DNA from: Ascaphus truei
Lineage: Eukaryota; Chordata; Amphibia; Anura; Ascaphidae
Length of the DNA: 64,000 nucleotides
Direction of reading: 5' to 3'
Assembly: GCA_036426205.1 (NCBI GenBank)
Contig: CM071574.1
Span: 16,348,381-16,412,380, forward strand
Shown: in pieces, positions 43,777 through 54,304 of the stretch
Position numbering within the stretch: the stretch's first letter is position 1
How the letters are laid out: each line of letters opens with the position of its first letter
Made by a program: the position numbers and the translations under genes
Notes under the pieces: generated by a model
What the model was told of the DNA's origin: nothing
The model's database searches: none
The model's input: the letters and a program-made list of their open reading frames with translations, nothing else

Positions 43777-44226
43777 AGCTGCAGTTCAGTCAATATCCTG
43801 CATGTGTTTTTTTTTTTTAATAAATCAGTTCTGTAGTAAGAAAAAATACTTTTAGCATTTTCTGTTTTTAAAAAAACAACTTTGAAAGATCAATTTTCTT
43901 GTATTCTATTTTAACAGCCATTTGCTAAGGCACTGCCCCTTCATGTCCTGTCACAAGCTCTGGCACACCCCTTTGTCAGCACTGCCCTCCCTCTAGCACT
44001 TGTCAGTGCAGGAATGCTCATGAATATTCATGAGCTTCCACTGCCAGTCAAGCAGATTATAAACAAATCCCAGCTTTTAATATGTCACCAAATTTCGACC
44101 TATCAATACATGGAAAACGAATTGACCTGCAGCTATACAATTCTTTAGCTAATTAGAGATTGCACACATAAAACTATTGAAGTAAATAAATAAATGTAAA
44201 AAAAAAAAAAAGACTGAACTGCAGCT
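43777..44226 (+). mobile_element. TTAA-flanked miniature element, copy 3 (450 bp)
   Basis: TTAA lies at 43773-43776 and 44227-44230. The termini AGCTGCAGTTCAGTC and GACTGAACTGCAGCT are perfect inverted repeats of 15 bp. The left interior matches the reversed right interior of 38170-38629. No transposase. Of the three copies it has the best-preserved ends. Confidence 0.9.
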
Positions 44227-44231
44227 TTAAG

Positions 44232-44860
44232 GGACCAACCTGCCCCGTAAAATTGTTGTTTTTAAAATCTCACATGAACCAGGGGGGTGTCCTTTGGAGT
44301 TCATCCCTGGTCCCCCGACATCCGGGGACTCCCCATTCCTAAACAACGAGCCCTGGGTCCACCAGGCCAACTGGAAGACACAAAAAGGCCACGGAGATAA
44401 GGGCTATCTCTGGCGGTCAATAGAAAAGCCATAATGTCATCCGGTAACATATTTGTATTGGTGTGTGTCAAAATTGGTACAATAACATTATTCAGGATTT
44501 AAAAGGTTCCCTGGAGGTCAGGAGGGCACCGATCAGCTCAGGAAAACCCACTGGTTCAGGTAAGCTAAAATAAAGAGAAACTGTTTCACAAATAGAGTGC
44601 TGCTTTACAGTCACCTCCCCCAAAAAGTTAAATAAAGTACTGAACACTGTAACACCTTGCTATTTATCAATATATGTTTAACGATTTAAAATAAGAAAAG
44701 TTTACAAATTTTTCAAATTAAGGACAGAATATACAAAATTTGTGTGTGGGTGCGAGAGATGGTGGGGAAATACAAATAATAAACATTGAGCAAAATACTT
44801 TAAATGTTTTGTAAAAAAAAACAAATGTATTTTGGGCCGTTTCATATTTAATGGTGTGTT
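44232..44860. other. No gene recognised
   Basis: Nothing supported. Confidence 0.35.
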
Positions 44861-44876
44861 GTATGTTACATAGTTA

Positions 44877-45631
44877 TGTTGCCAAGTCACCTGATGGATA
44901 CTATTCTGCCCCTGTACTGGCAGTAAGCCCTGGTACAATCAGGTTACCAGTAGTTGATATGGGGTTTTCCCCCTCCGAGGAGCTGCACTTGAGTGACAGC
45001 GGGAGGCGGTGACATCCGGCCTGGGCATGACCAATCATGAGACAGACCTGGTGCCCTCCTCCTGGCTGTACTTAAGAGCAGTCCCGCCCCAAATTCGGGA
45101 GTGCCCCTACCCACTTGAGAGGGGCAGGTCACACAGCCAAGACCCTGACTATTGGGCCTTCTCTGGTCCTCTTCCCTGCGGGGGGAGAGTGAGTGTGTAC
45201 CATTCCTCTGCCCCTGCTAGAGGGGCAGGGAAGAGCTGGGACTGCTGTGGGTGCCATTGGCCTGTAGTGAGGTCAAGGGACCATCCTTCAGTGGTAGCTG
45301 AGAGACTGCATTGGGCAGAACTCTGCCTTGTTACTGTGCTGTACAGTGAGGACAATAAATGTTCCTGTTATACCTCCTGCCTGGTGTGTGACCTTAATGG
45401 GGGGAGAGGTAATCGTTCTACCATGGGAGATCACTTTCATTTTCCTGGAGCCTACGGCAGATGGAGGCGCTGCAGTGCTAAAGAATATGTAGGGTATGAA
45501 CCTCAGAAGCCTAGTACTATGTCCCCACTACCACCTGCGGATGACTCGGCCCTCCTGTTACCAGCAGGTATTATTCACCACATACTTAGTAATGGCCAAA
45601 TCTCCCACCGGGTGGGGGAAACACTGACACA
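44877..45631 (+). mobile_element. Solo LTR with GTTA target duplication (755 bp)
   Basis: It starts TGTTGCCAAGTCACCTG and ends AACACTGACACA. GTTA flanks both ends (44873-44876 and 45632-45635). The flanking sequence is the GTTACATAGTTACATAGTAG start of the amphibian repeat, split by the insertion. There is a polyadenylation signal GACAATAAATG at about 45349. Downstream, TGGAGGCGCTGC lies at 45462-45473 and CACCTGCGGATGACTCGGCC, CTCCTGTTACCAGCAGGTAT at about 45532-45570. Its closest relative is the LTR at 62033. Confidence 0.92.
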
Positions 45632-45705
45632 GTTACATAGTAGATGAGGTTGAAAAAAGACATGCGTCCATCAAGGTCAACCTATGCTAAATTTAGATTT
45701 AAATT
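45632..45705 (+). repeat. Rest of the GAGGTTGAAAAAAGAC repeat split by the LTR
   Basis: GTTACATAGTAGATGAGGTT, GAAAAAAGACATGCGTCCAT and CAAGGTCAACCTATGCTAAA match the start of the copy at 1518. Its first bases remain left of the LTR at about 44866-44876. Confidence 0.85.
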
Positions 45706-46405
45706 TAGTATGTATCTATGTTTTGATGGCTTCTTTGTATATTAACCAACAATAGTTGTGTTTTATTATTTTTGAGATCTTTTCCGAAGGTATTCATGAA
45801 GATATCCCTCAGCATTCCATGGATGTAGCATAGAACGATATGGATGCCGGTAACTGGACTACATAAGGGTCGCCATTTTGGAATTCATAAGGCTTTTAAC
45901 AACAACCCTATGCACACCAAGGTGTCCGATACTATGAGTACTTCAGTGGTCAAATGTTTTAAAATATTAGTATTTCACCCAAACAAAACTATTGGAAGAT
46001 ATCACAATTAATTATGTATATTGATGTATGTACTGATAAGCGGAGCAGTTTAAACACTTTTGAACTGGGTGAATCCAGTTCAAACACCAGTGTCAGCTTT
46101 TCTTGTGATCTTAGGTAAGTCACTTTATCGCCCTGTGAGGCTTATTCAATAAAGTGCGATATTGCCAATTCAGCCCCAGTGCACAGAAAGTTCCATTGAC
46201 TATCACAATTATTATATATGCCCTAGTTTCTCCGAATTTGATTGTAAGTGCTCTAAACAGGGTCTATATACAGTACACAGACAGCATCAGTGGCAGCTAA
46301 ACTGGGTAGGTCAGAGGAGCCTTTACCCATCAACTCAGTTGAGTGGCAACAGCAGTGGTTATCTTCTGCAGTTGCTGCTGCATCTTATGACAGTCACTTG
46401 GGGCA
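45706..46405. other. No gene recognised
   Basis: Nothing supported. Confidence 0.35.
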
Positions 46406-46410
46406 GCAGG

Positions 46411-46570
46411 AATAGGGTGCCCATATTTGTCCCAGCAAAAACCAGGACAAATGTCACGCATGCGCAGTCGGCGCTCGCCAGGGGGATCCAAAAATGGGGA
46501 CCACACCTGAAAAAGTCGGGACAGATCCCGAAAAACCGGGACTGTCCCGGCTAAAATGGGACATCTAGCA
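46411..46570. repeat. GGGTGCCC/GTCCCGG dispersed repeat
   Basis: TAGGGTGCCCATATTTGTCC, ATGTCACGCATGCGCAGTCG and CCGGGACTGTCCCGGCTAAA match the copy at 19035-19220, which has the same order. Confidence 0.65.
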
Positions 46571-46839
46571 GGATGGCATCTAAGCAGGAAGCCGGGCTCT
46601 CCGATGCTGGCAAGAGAATTAACTTTGTCTTCTCTCTGCCAGCATCAGAGTTAGACAAAGTAAGAGTCTATGTTCCTCCTTTTCCACCCTTGAGAGCTGT
46701 GAGAGGGGAGGGAGTTTCCAGGAGGCTAGGTAGGGGTGTCACCCACACGCGAGAGGAAAAAGAAGAGTATATGCAAGTGAGCTGGAGGAGGAGGATAACA
46801 AGAACACAAGACATGGGGCATCTGTTGTGGGAGTGAAGT

Positions 46840-47085
46840 AAGTGAGGGTATGTGGGGTGAGAGAAGAATGTGTGCAGTGAGAAAAGGGGACATGAGGTAT
46901 GAGAGGGATGGGGGGAGAGAAAATGAGAGGGATGGGGGGGAAGAGAAAATGAGAGGGATGGGGGGGGGAAGAGAAAATGAGAGAGATAGGGGGAGAAGAG
47001 AGATGGGGAGAGAAAAAATGAGAGGCATGGGTGGGGGGGAGAGAAAATGAGAGGGAAGGGGAGGGCAGGGGGGTGAGAGTGTGAC
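46840..47085. repeat. G/A-rich imperfect repeat
   Basis: A unit close to GAGAAAATGAGAGGGATGGG is repeated about eight times with variable poly(G). Open frames over it are spurious. Confidence 0.85.
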
Positions 47086-47089
47086 TGCA

Positions 47090-47313
47090 GGTATGTTATT
47101 TATAAATTATCTGACCATTGTGTCATTTTTCTAAATTTCTCTAGGTACACACCAATTTGCACCTTTTCATACTCTATTGCATAAACAATTCTGGGTATGG
47201 CGCGCTGTCCCCAGAATTTTTTTACGAAATAGAATATGAAATGGTGCAAACTGGAACTAGAGAGAAATTTAGAAAAATGATGTAATGGCCAGATCATTTA
47301 TAAATAATATACC
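47090..47313. mobile_element. 224-bp hairpin-forming inverted repeat
   Basis: The left arm (GGTATGTTATTTATAAATTA, TCATTTTTCTAAATTTCTCT, AATTTGCACCTTTTCATACT, CAATTCTGGG) is matched by the reversed right arm (GGTATATTATTTATAAATGA, TCATTTTTCTAAATTTCTCT, GTTTGCACCATTTCATATTC, AATTCTGGGG). The arms are about 105 bp, roughly 80 percent alike, and the loop is about 13 nt. It is probably a miniature inverted-repeat element. Confidence 0.85.
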
Positions 47314-47314
47314 T

Positions 47315-47396
47315 CCCCGCGGACTTTTCTTGAGTGCGTCACACCTTTCACCATTGTGTCCAGTATTTTTGGAGAAGCCATCTGGCAACCCTACAG
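47315..47396 (-). mobile_element. One end of the GGTTGCCAGGTGG-type element
   Basis: Reversed, it reads GTAGGGTTGCCAGATGGCTT, CTCCAAAAATACTGGACACA, the same as the left end of the element at 58332 (AAGGTTGCCAGGTGGTTTCT, CCAAAAATACTGCGCACA). The other end is not attached. Confidence 0.6.
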
Positions 47397-47399
47397 TAA

Positions 47400-48596
47400 G
47401 TGTGTGGGGTAAAAATAAGTGTGTAAGAAATGCATACGGTGACAAAAAGGCATGTAGAGCATGAGCAGGGCTTTGAGGTGGTGGAGAGGACGATGGGGCA
47501 GATAAGACATACTGGGAGGGCTTATTTACTAACATTTCCTAGCTGCAAAACTGGGGCAAAAACGTTGCAAAAAGAATTGCACCAAATTTAGCAACGGGGA
47601 ACTCCAAATACTTTTAATAGGATTCACTTTCTTTGATAAATCCAGTGCTGTTCTTCGTCTGTAGCATTTGCTTCGGCTTTGCACTTAACATGTCAAAACT
47701 GGGGGATTCTCGTCTTTATATAGTAAGGATTACATTGTTTTGTAGAGTTCAAGTTCAACAGAATCTTACGAAGGTAGTTCCGTAACCAATAATTACATGT
47801 AGCATCATTTGCTTTACGTTGATAACTTTCATCACTGTGAAACCACCAGTAGATTTAAATTTGGGGAGAATATTGATTAAAAAGACAATTCTTTTGCTGG
47901 ACCCCTTAACAAATGTCTGCTTTTGGGAATTTTTGAACATGCGTTTGTAGATGTGTAACTCGCCCTGCGTGGGGTTCTCCTTTAGTGCACCTACATAAGC
48001 ATTGTCTGATATATTAACAACCACACTGCCTAAGAGAGGCTATCCTATTATATTTTAAAATCCAGACGATTTCAGGGACCTAAATACACAGCCTGGACAC
48101 CATTCAAAATTTCCCCCCTACAAAAAAAAATAAACAAATGGCGGCCCTGTCTGCAACGTGTTACTATAAATACGTTGTGTAACCTTTACTGCTTCTGGCA
48201 TCTGCCAACTATACGTCTAGGGTGCTTGGTAGGTAACTTGGCAATAAAGGAGTTAATAATATAATCATTTTTATGGTGGACTCTTTAATGAAAAGTTACT
48301 ATTCCTTGTAAATTCCGTTGCTATGGAGTGCAGTGCGTTATATACCCGCCGTGCGCTGGTGGTACAGATGCAGCCAGACTAAAGTTCCGTCTGGCTGGAG
48401 ATTGCCGGGGGAAACGCAGCAGGCAGCCAGTTCTTTACCACGGAGACGCTGCACGCCGACATCAACTTCCTCGTTCAGTTGTTTATTTTGTGTTCGTTGA
48501 AGTGAAAGCATATTTTGTAGAATGGTCTTGTCAAATGTCTGGCAAGTGGGATTTTCTTGGCTTGTGCAATTGGACTTTTACTAGTATATTATGTAG
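47400..48596. other. No gene recognised
   Basis: No supported feature. 48330-48480 is somewhat GC-richer, without splice-flanked coding sequence. Confidence 0.35.
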
Positions 48597-48675
48597 TATA
48601 ATAATAATAACTTTTATTTCATATAGCGCTTTTCTTCCAACAGGACTCAAAGCGCGTCACAATTGCAATATAGTG
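48597..48675 (-). repeat. Short LINE-associated fragment
   Basis: AATAATAATAACTTTTATTT, CATATAGCGCTTTTCTTCCA and CTCAAAGCGCGTCACAATTG resemble the 3' ends of LINE-associated repeats elsewhere in the window. Confidence 0.4.
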
Positions 48676-48679
48676 AGCG

Positions 48680-49690
48680 GTACACAGCATTGTAAGTTGG
48701 ATTTTTACAGACACAGAAGCATATTACATGCCTACATTCACAATCATAAGTCCTACAGCGTAGGGGGGTTAGCCCTCAGACTACCTGCCTTTTAGTGAAC
48801 ATTTGTAACCCCTCCACTATTTTAGTATTTCAACCGCTCCTATGCAGCACTGAGAAAAGTGCTATTATTGCTATTATTAACAAGGATGATATGCTAAGCG
48901 TAAAGGCAATTAGTGGAACTTCCTCTCTTGTTACAGAACATGAAGAGCTCAGGTGGGGCTCACTCCGGCACTACGGAACACCCTGCCTGTAACAGCAAGT
49001 GCTCCACCTTTACTGTATGTCCCCTACTTAATTCTCTGAGCTGGCAGGAATAGCAATTATGGTGCTGTGGAAATCTAAGTATTGATTATATTGTTTTTTC
49101 ACAGATTGTAACTCAAGGTATAATTGAAGCCAGGACTAATTAAGTTTATGAGACCATAAAATTACTTTCTGAAGCATTTGTCATTCTTTTCTATAGCACA
49201 TTAATTCACTTTTGTAGCGGCTGCATAAACTGTTGCCAGTATTAGTCTGGTAGCCTGAAACATTAACTGTAAGCCTTGAATGTATACACCGCTCTTTCAT
49301 TTTTTTTTCTCCAATAGTGTCAATATCCTGCTCATTTTAGAGAGACATTGACTAATGGAATGCAGGAAAGCAGCACAAAAACCGGAGCTACGGGGATTTA
49401 CAGCTGTACCTCTGACCAGAAGATCATTAGTAGTAAGAGGGGGAGAATTAATGTGCACATCCCAAGGACCTGCAACAAGCCCTCAATTTGTGGTTATTAA
49501 AAAGCCTTAATATTGCCAACAGAAATCATGCAGTTTGTTTTCCTGAATAGTCCCATGATGAGTAGAACTTGCTCAGATCCAGCTGTCTTTGTGAGTCTTA
49601 CACCAGACCAGGTATACTAGATCTTCCAGACAATTATCCCTACTAATCACAAAGCGGCATTACATTCACATCACGGGTGCTTGTTCATAA
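48680..49690. other. No gene recognised
   Basis: Unique-looking sequence without supported features. Confidence 0.35.
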
Positions 49691-49926
49691 TTATTATAGC
49701 CATGTAATAAAAACACAACATATTTTTATTATTATTATTTTGTTCCTATACAATGCTGATTGTGTTTATTGCTTTTAATAATCGGTATACAGGCAATTTA
49801 ACAAATTCAGTGCTGGAAGGGTTGGTAATGCAACCTTATTTAGTCATCTATCAATATTTACTGTGAAGAGTATACTACACTGGCTACAGAAATTGCCTGT
49901 ACATACATACATGCATGCATGCATGC

Positions 49927-49930
<4 letters not shown>

Positions 49931-49962
<32 letters not shown>
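49931..49962. repeat. (CA)n microsatellite
   Basis: A 32-bp CA repeat preceded by ATGCATGCATGC. A second CA run lies at 51123-51150. Confidence 0.95.
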
Positions 49963-49964
<2 letters not shown>

Positions 49965-50007
49965 TAGGTGGAGGTGAAACAGTGTTCATTCACTGACAAA
50001 GCACAAA

Positions 50008-50130
50008 ATAGTTGCAAAATGCATAGGAAGTTGTTTTCTCATGAAGACCTGTACATAGTTGCGAAATGCATAGGAAGTTGTTTTCTCATGAAGACCTGTA
50101 CATAGTTGCGAAATGCGTAGGACGTTCCCT
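50008..50130 (+). repeat. 47-bp tandem repeat with hammerhead-like tail
   Basis: ATAGTTGCRAAATGCATAGG, AAGTTGTTTTCTCATGAAGA, CCTGTAC is repeated; units begin at 50008, 50055 and 50102. The third unit reads GTTGCGAAATGCGTAGGACG, close to the GAAAYGCGTAGG part of the motif at 6668, 12976 and 20360. The TGATAAAG part is replaced by TGAAGACC. Confidence 0.75.
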
Positions 50131-50139
50131 CACAAGGAC

Positions 50140-51060
50140 CCGTAGCAAGATAGGCACGGACAGAGATTGACATCACCACGGACTGCAGTCTGCTCGGCCC
50201 GCCAGCAAAGACAGGTGATATAGAAAATGACTTGTTTGCTATAGATAAGCTTATACTATTTTACTTATGTGAGCACATTTTAAAACCCAAAAATGAATTA
50301 AATTAATTTTATACAATCTACACTATGCTGGTCTGGACTCTGCTACCACTGTGACACCTTCTGTATCCATTGAGACGTCCGTTTGCTGTTCTCCTTCCTT
50401 CTTGCTAGCTTAGAACTTTTTGCCATTGTGGAGGAGTCTGGAATGGAGTAATGGCGGAGGTCTGAGGCAGTGTCCGCGCTGTGACCATGGGTGCTCTCAA
50501 AGCCTATATTTTACCTGTAGCATGTGAGTTGAATTCATATGTTTACTCTTTTTAATTGTTATTAAAAGCAATACTTGCCCTATGTCCATTTTCTCTCTCT
50601 CTCTCTCTGTATAATATGCTCGAGAGATTATCTGATATAACCACAAGTTCAAAGTGGTCTTAGATATCCATCACGGAGTGGAAGATATCCTTTCCCTACT
50701 CTGAGGCTTGATGTCGCATTCCCAAGGTTTAACTGCTGATTGCCCAGTTTGAGTGCAATACATGCCTGCTTTACCCAGCTAATCTGTGAGTGCATATATT
50801 ACCCTTCTACATGAGAAAACACACTGTATCACACTGAACTGCACGATTTGTGGTTTTTCTTTACCCCGCATGTGGCTCCTGGGAGTCGCGCTCCAACTTT
50901 TGCATCTGTATTTCTGTGTGACCTTCTGGAGGGTCGTCCCCCTGGAGAAGCACCTCAGAGCCTAGTAAGGGGTTGTATTTTTATATATTTGTCACATACT
51001 GTATATTCACTTATTATAACACACTTGTATTTTATAGATTGATGCACTTTGCATCTGTTT
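50140..51060 (+). repeat. Probable Penelope-type terminal-repeat sequence
   Basis: Layout of this stretch (GACATCACCACGGACTGCAG; donor-like TGTGAGTTGAATTC about 50524; pyrimidine tract about 50590; CATGTGGCTCCTGGGAGTCG) resembles the blocks near 6730 and 7300. Assigned by resemblance only. Confidence 0.3.
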
Positions 51061-51119
51061 GTTTTGCATTATACAGTCTACACTATGTATGATTTTTGTG
51101 TGTGCTTCTCTTCTTCAGA

Positions 51120-51154
<35 letters not shown>

Positions 51155-51494
51155 AAGATGGGTTATGTGCCGAACACGCGCGTTCTAAGTAAAACTTCTT
51201 TGTGTTTTGTCACTGAAATTGTATTTTGATTTTGATGTTTTTGATTGAACGAAAGACTTTTGAGAGTATAATTTATTTGAATAATTTTAGTAGATTAGTA
51301 TAGTATATTAATATTAGTATATAATATTAGTTTGAATACATGATACAATTGACGTATAACTAAAGTAAGATACATATATTTTGAATTGTAAAGTATCTAA
51401 ATGCCGTTGAGAGACTGCATCAATGGTCGAACCTGATCTTGTAGTTGGATTGGCTGGATTGGTGTTGAGAATGAAATTGAATGTTTCTTGCATG

Positions 51495-51760
51495 AATGTA
51501 ATGAGCGGCAGTGTGAATTTGGAGCCAGCGGGGGAACGCACCTGATCGCATTCTTGTCTGCATGAACGAATTTGAGTGCGGTGTGAATTTTGAGCCAGCG
51601 GGGGCGCGCTCGTGCACCTGCCTGATCGCTTTTTCGTCTCCATCAAGGACTTTTAGTGCTGTGAGAATGCTGAGCCAGCGGGGGCGTGCGATCGTGCACG
51701 CGCCTGATCGTCACACATTTTCGTCTCCATGAAAGAGTTTTAGTCCTATGGGAATTTAGG
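51495..51760. repeat. 71-80-bp tandem repeat (three units)
   Basis: GAGCCAGCGGGGG occurs at about 51521, 51592 and 51672, each followed by CGCACCTGATCG or CTGCCTGATCG/CGCGCCTGATCG and then TTTTCGTCTCCAT-like sequence. The units differ by many substitutions, so the array is old. Confidence 0.85.
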
Positions 51761-52004
51761 TAGGTGCCAGCAAAGAAGTTTCACTTGAAAAACACGCTGC
51801 TAAGAAACATATTGTACAGGACAGTTTTTTTTATATTGACAGAGAACTAAATAAGGTTGCATTACCAACCCTTCCAGCACTGAATTTGTTAAATTGCCTG
51901 TATACCAATATAAAAAAAAAGCAGTAAACAAGATTAGCATTGTATAGAACAAAATAATAATACAAATAAGATTATGCTGTGTTTGTATTATACAGCTATA
52001 CGCT

Positions 52005-52620
52005 CAGTTTCTGCTTTAGCCCCACTTACTGCTTTATGCCTTTCTGTGACCCATCTCATGTTGCACACATTCTAGATAGACAGACAGGATGTGGAACCCG
52101 AGAGCCACGCTCTGAAAGAGAATCGTTAAATAGATGAACACGTTCTTCTTAGAATCATCTTCTCAAAATGTTTTAAGTCTCTTCATATATGTTTTACTGC
52201 AAGGAGAAACGTTGTATAGTTTAATATGACATTTCTGTCACATGATGCAAATGACAGTCATGTTTCCTTTCTCTGTCGTCATAAGAGGGAACTCACTTAG
52301 AAAATTCTGCTTCTCTGAAGGGTTTATCTCACAACATTCTCCTCCTCATTCCAATAGTTCCACTTCCATGTGTAAGAAGACATCCTTGTTGTGTCACTAA
52401 AGAGGAAAGGTGCTAATCTAAGTTACTTACAGCTACTCACTCATCAAAGTCCATAAGGAGTTCTGGATTCCACTGGGAAGTTCATCATTAACTTCATAAC
52501 AAGTCTGAATGCCTTCTATACTTTATGTTTTTACAGAGTGGTACATTTTTGGGCAATACACTACTATGGTGTTGCCGCGGTATTAATAAGTATTTCTTTA
52601 TTTTAGTACGAGATCCTAAC
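52005..52620. other. No gene recognised
   Basis: Nothing supported. Confidence 0.35.
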
Positions 52621-52622
52621 TA

Positions 52623-52902
52623 ATAGAGATGTGCAAAATGATCGCAACAGTACGCAGACTCCGCAAAATGTGTCAGTTTTCTGAAAAACATATTCACAAT
52701 AGTAGATAGAAAAGTTTGCAGCAACAACAAAAAAAAACATATATGGTCCTGATCTGCAATATCACATGAACCACCTGTATGTCTGCTGAAAAGTGAGAAA
52801 TGTACCACTTTTTTTTTTTCATTAAAGAAACCCTGCAAAATGCCAGCTAATGCCGAGAAAACATCCGCGAACCAAAACTGCAAAAGTTCACACGTCTACT
52901 AT
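52623..52902. mobile_element. AGAGATGTGC-type miniature element
   Basis: The left end is TAGAGATGTGCAAAATGATC. The right end, reversed, is AGTAGACGTGTGAACTTTTG. In between are matching inverted bits (CCGCAAAATG near 52660, CCGCGAACC near 52866 reversed). A weak but plausible hAT-type element. Confidence 0.5.
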
Positions 52903-53876
52903 TTCAAAAGCAAAACCTATACTGTATATACACGATTTAAACATACATTAAACATTACTTTGCTACATAATCCAACTCTAAAAATGAAACCGAGGATAAT
53001 ACAGGTCGGAGTTCTCATGTTATTAGAAATACCGTACTATAAATGGTAATTTAAACATAAAATGTACTGATGTAAGGATACGAAAGGGACATACAAAGCA
53101 TTCAGGGACGTCTATAAGCTGAAGTTTCACAAAGAAAGAAGGAATAAAATGTGAAAACAAAGCTGAAAGTATATTGTTCTTGTAAGTCACCAAAGGATTA
53201 AACTTGCTTTTTAAGTCTGTGTTCCGATTTTGAATTCACTGGAGACCGGTTACCATGGAAATCGGTGGAATTCCAGCAGCATGAACTGTATTCCATAATA
53301 ATTGCTGCACACTTTTTGCACAAACAGCTGAGCTGAATTCTTACTTTCAATTGGAAACATTGCAGTCATAGCATTGACTGTGACCTCTTTGACAAAGCTC
53401 ACGATTTAGAAGCTAATGCATAAAGAGAACAGAACATTTCTGATATTGTGTCTTCCAAAACAAACAAAAAAGTGCCCTTTCTTGAAAAATCCAGTAGATT
53501 GTGTGGGAGTGAGCTTTAAACATAAATATGAGTCATGGCTCTTCTATCTTCAGGGAATGAAGAATGTGTGCAGGTTTCTGCAACGTGCACCATTTGCAAA
53601 GCCTGTAATATTGCACATATGGTCGTTTTGGGCTGTTTAGGTGAAATAAATGGCTTTAGATAAACAAGATAAGAAAATATTCCATATTGTTGATATACTG
53701 TGGCCTATCAAACGAAAAGTTGCACTTGCCAAAAGCTGTCTTTTTGAGTCATGGACATATATCAACACAAAAAGAGGAGAGGGAGAGAGAAAATAATTAA
53801 ATAAGTCCCATCCCACACTTCCTGAAAGGATTTCCATACCAACTATATAAAGTTGATAATTAGCCTAATGACTGGA
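52903..53876. other. No gene recognised
   Basis: Nothing supported. Confidence 0.35.
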
Positions 53877-53963
53877 ATGGTGTCAGACCCAACAGGACTA
53901 GAACTCACAACCACTGCTTTTCTAGGCCACAGCTCTAGCAGTGTGAGCTAAACGAACTGATGG
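53877..53963 (-). repeat. tRNA-like relic (tRNA-derived SINE or tRNA pseudogene)
   Basis: Read on minus: TTTAGCTCACACTGCTAGAG has an A-box-like order with a GCTC/GAGC D-stem. Then CTGTGGCCTAGAAAAGCAG can form a short anticodon-like arm, and GAGTTCTAGTCCTG resembles a B box. The T-stem is poorly paired and no acceptor stem forms, so it is not a working tRNA gene. Confidence 0.45.
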
Positions 53964-54119
53964 ATAGTAGCACGATCACATCCTACTTTTGAGCTACTGT
54001 AGCTATTAATCTAGCAATTAGTGTATCTCAGGTGTGCTCCACAAGGAACATTAAACTGTCAATCAAGAAGTTGAAGTGGTCTGCTTTTAAAGGAAGCCAG
54101 GGGGAGGGAGCTACTACAG

Positions 54120-54300
54120 GTATATGCACTAATTTTGATAAAAATACCACTTGTGGGTACATTTGCATGTCTCAGACAGGTCTGTAACCCCGTCTTTTCC
54201 CATTATCGCTTAGCAAACAGTGCTTCCACTGCAGCCAGGGATTCTGGGTAATGACATGCAAATGGCTTTACTTCTCAACCATTTTAACATAGGTAAAAGG
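54120..54300. repeat. Dispersed repeat shared with 20965-21090
   Basis: AATACCACTTGTGGGTACAT, CTGTAACCCCGTCTTTTCCC, ATTATCGCTTAGCAAACAGT and GCTTCCACTGCAGCCAGGGA follow the same order as the copy at 20965. Confidence 0.55.
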
Positions 54301-54304
54301 TAAG

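Larger units (their letters stand above)
49696..52000. mobile_element. 2.3-kb element with about 160-bp terminal inverted repeats
   Basis: The left arm (49696-49860) contains TACAATGCTGATTGTGTTTA, GTATACAGGCAATTTAACAA and TTCAGTGCTGGAAGGGTTGG. The reversed right arm (about 51830-52000) has TACAATGCTAATCTTGTTTA and then the same two segments unchanged. A core of about 57 bp appears identical in both arms; the outermost 60 bp are more diverged. The interior carries Penelope-type terminal sequence, (CA)n runs and a tandem repeat. No transposase frame was seen and the target duplication is not clear. Confidence 0.75.

Noticed and set aside
45009..45647. 212-codon open frame on plus
   Set aside because: It lies wholly in the solo LTR and its flank, has no known domain and is not shared as an open frame with the sister LTR at 62033.
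46411..47396. One large element from TAGGGTGCCC to GGCAACCCTA
   Set aside because: The two ends belong to different repeat families (GTCCCGG type and GGTTGCCAGGTGG type), and a separate hairpin element lies between them.
53877..53963. Functional tRNA gene on the minus strand
   Set aside because: No acceptor stem and a poorly paired T arm; kept only as a tRNA-like relic.
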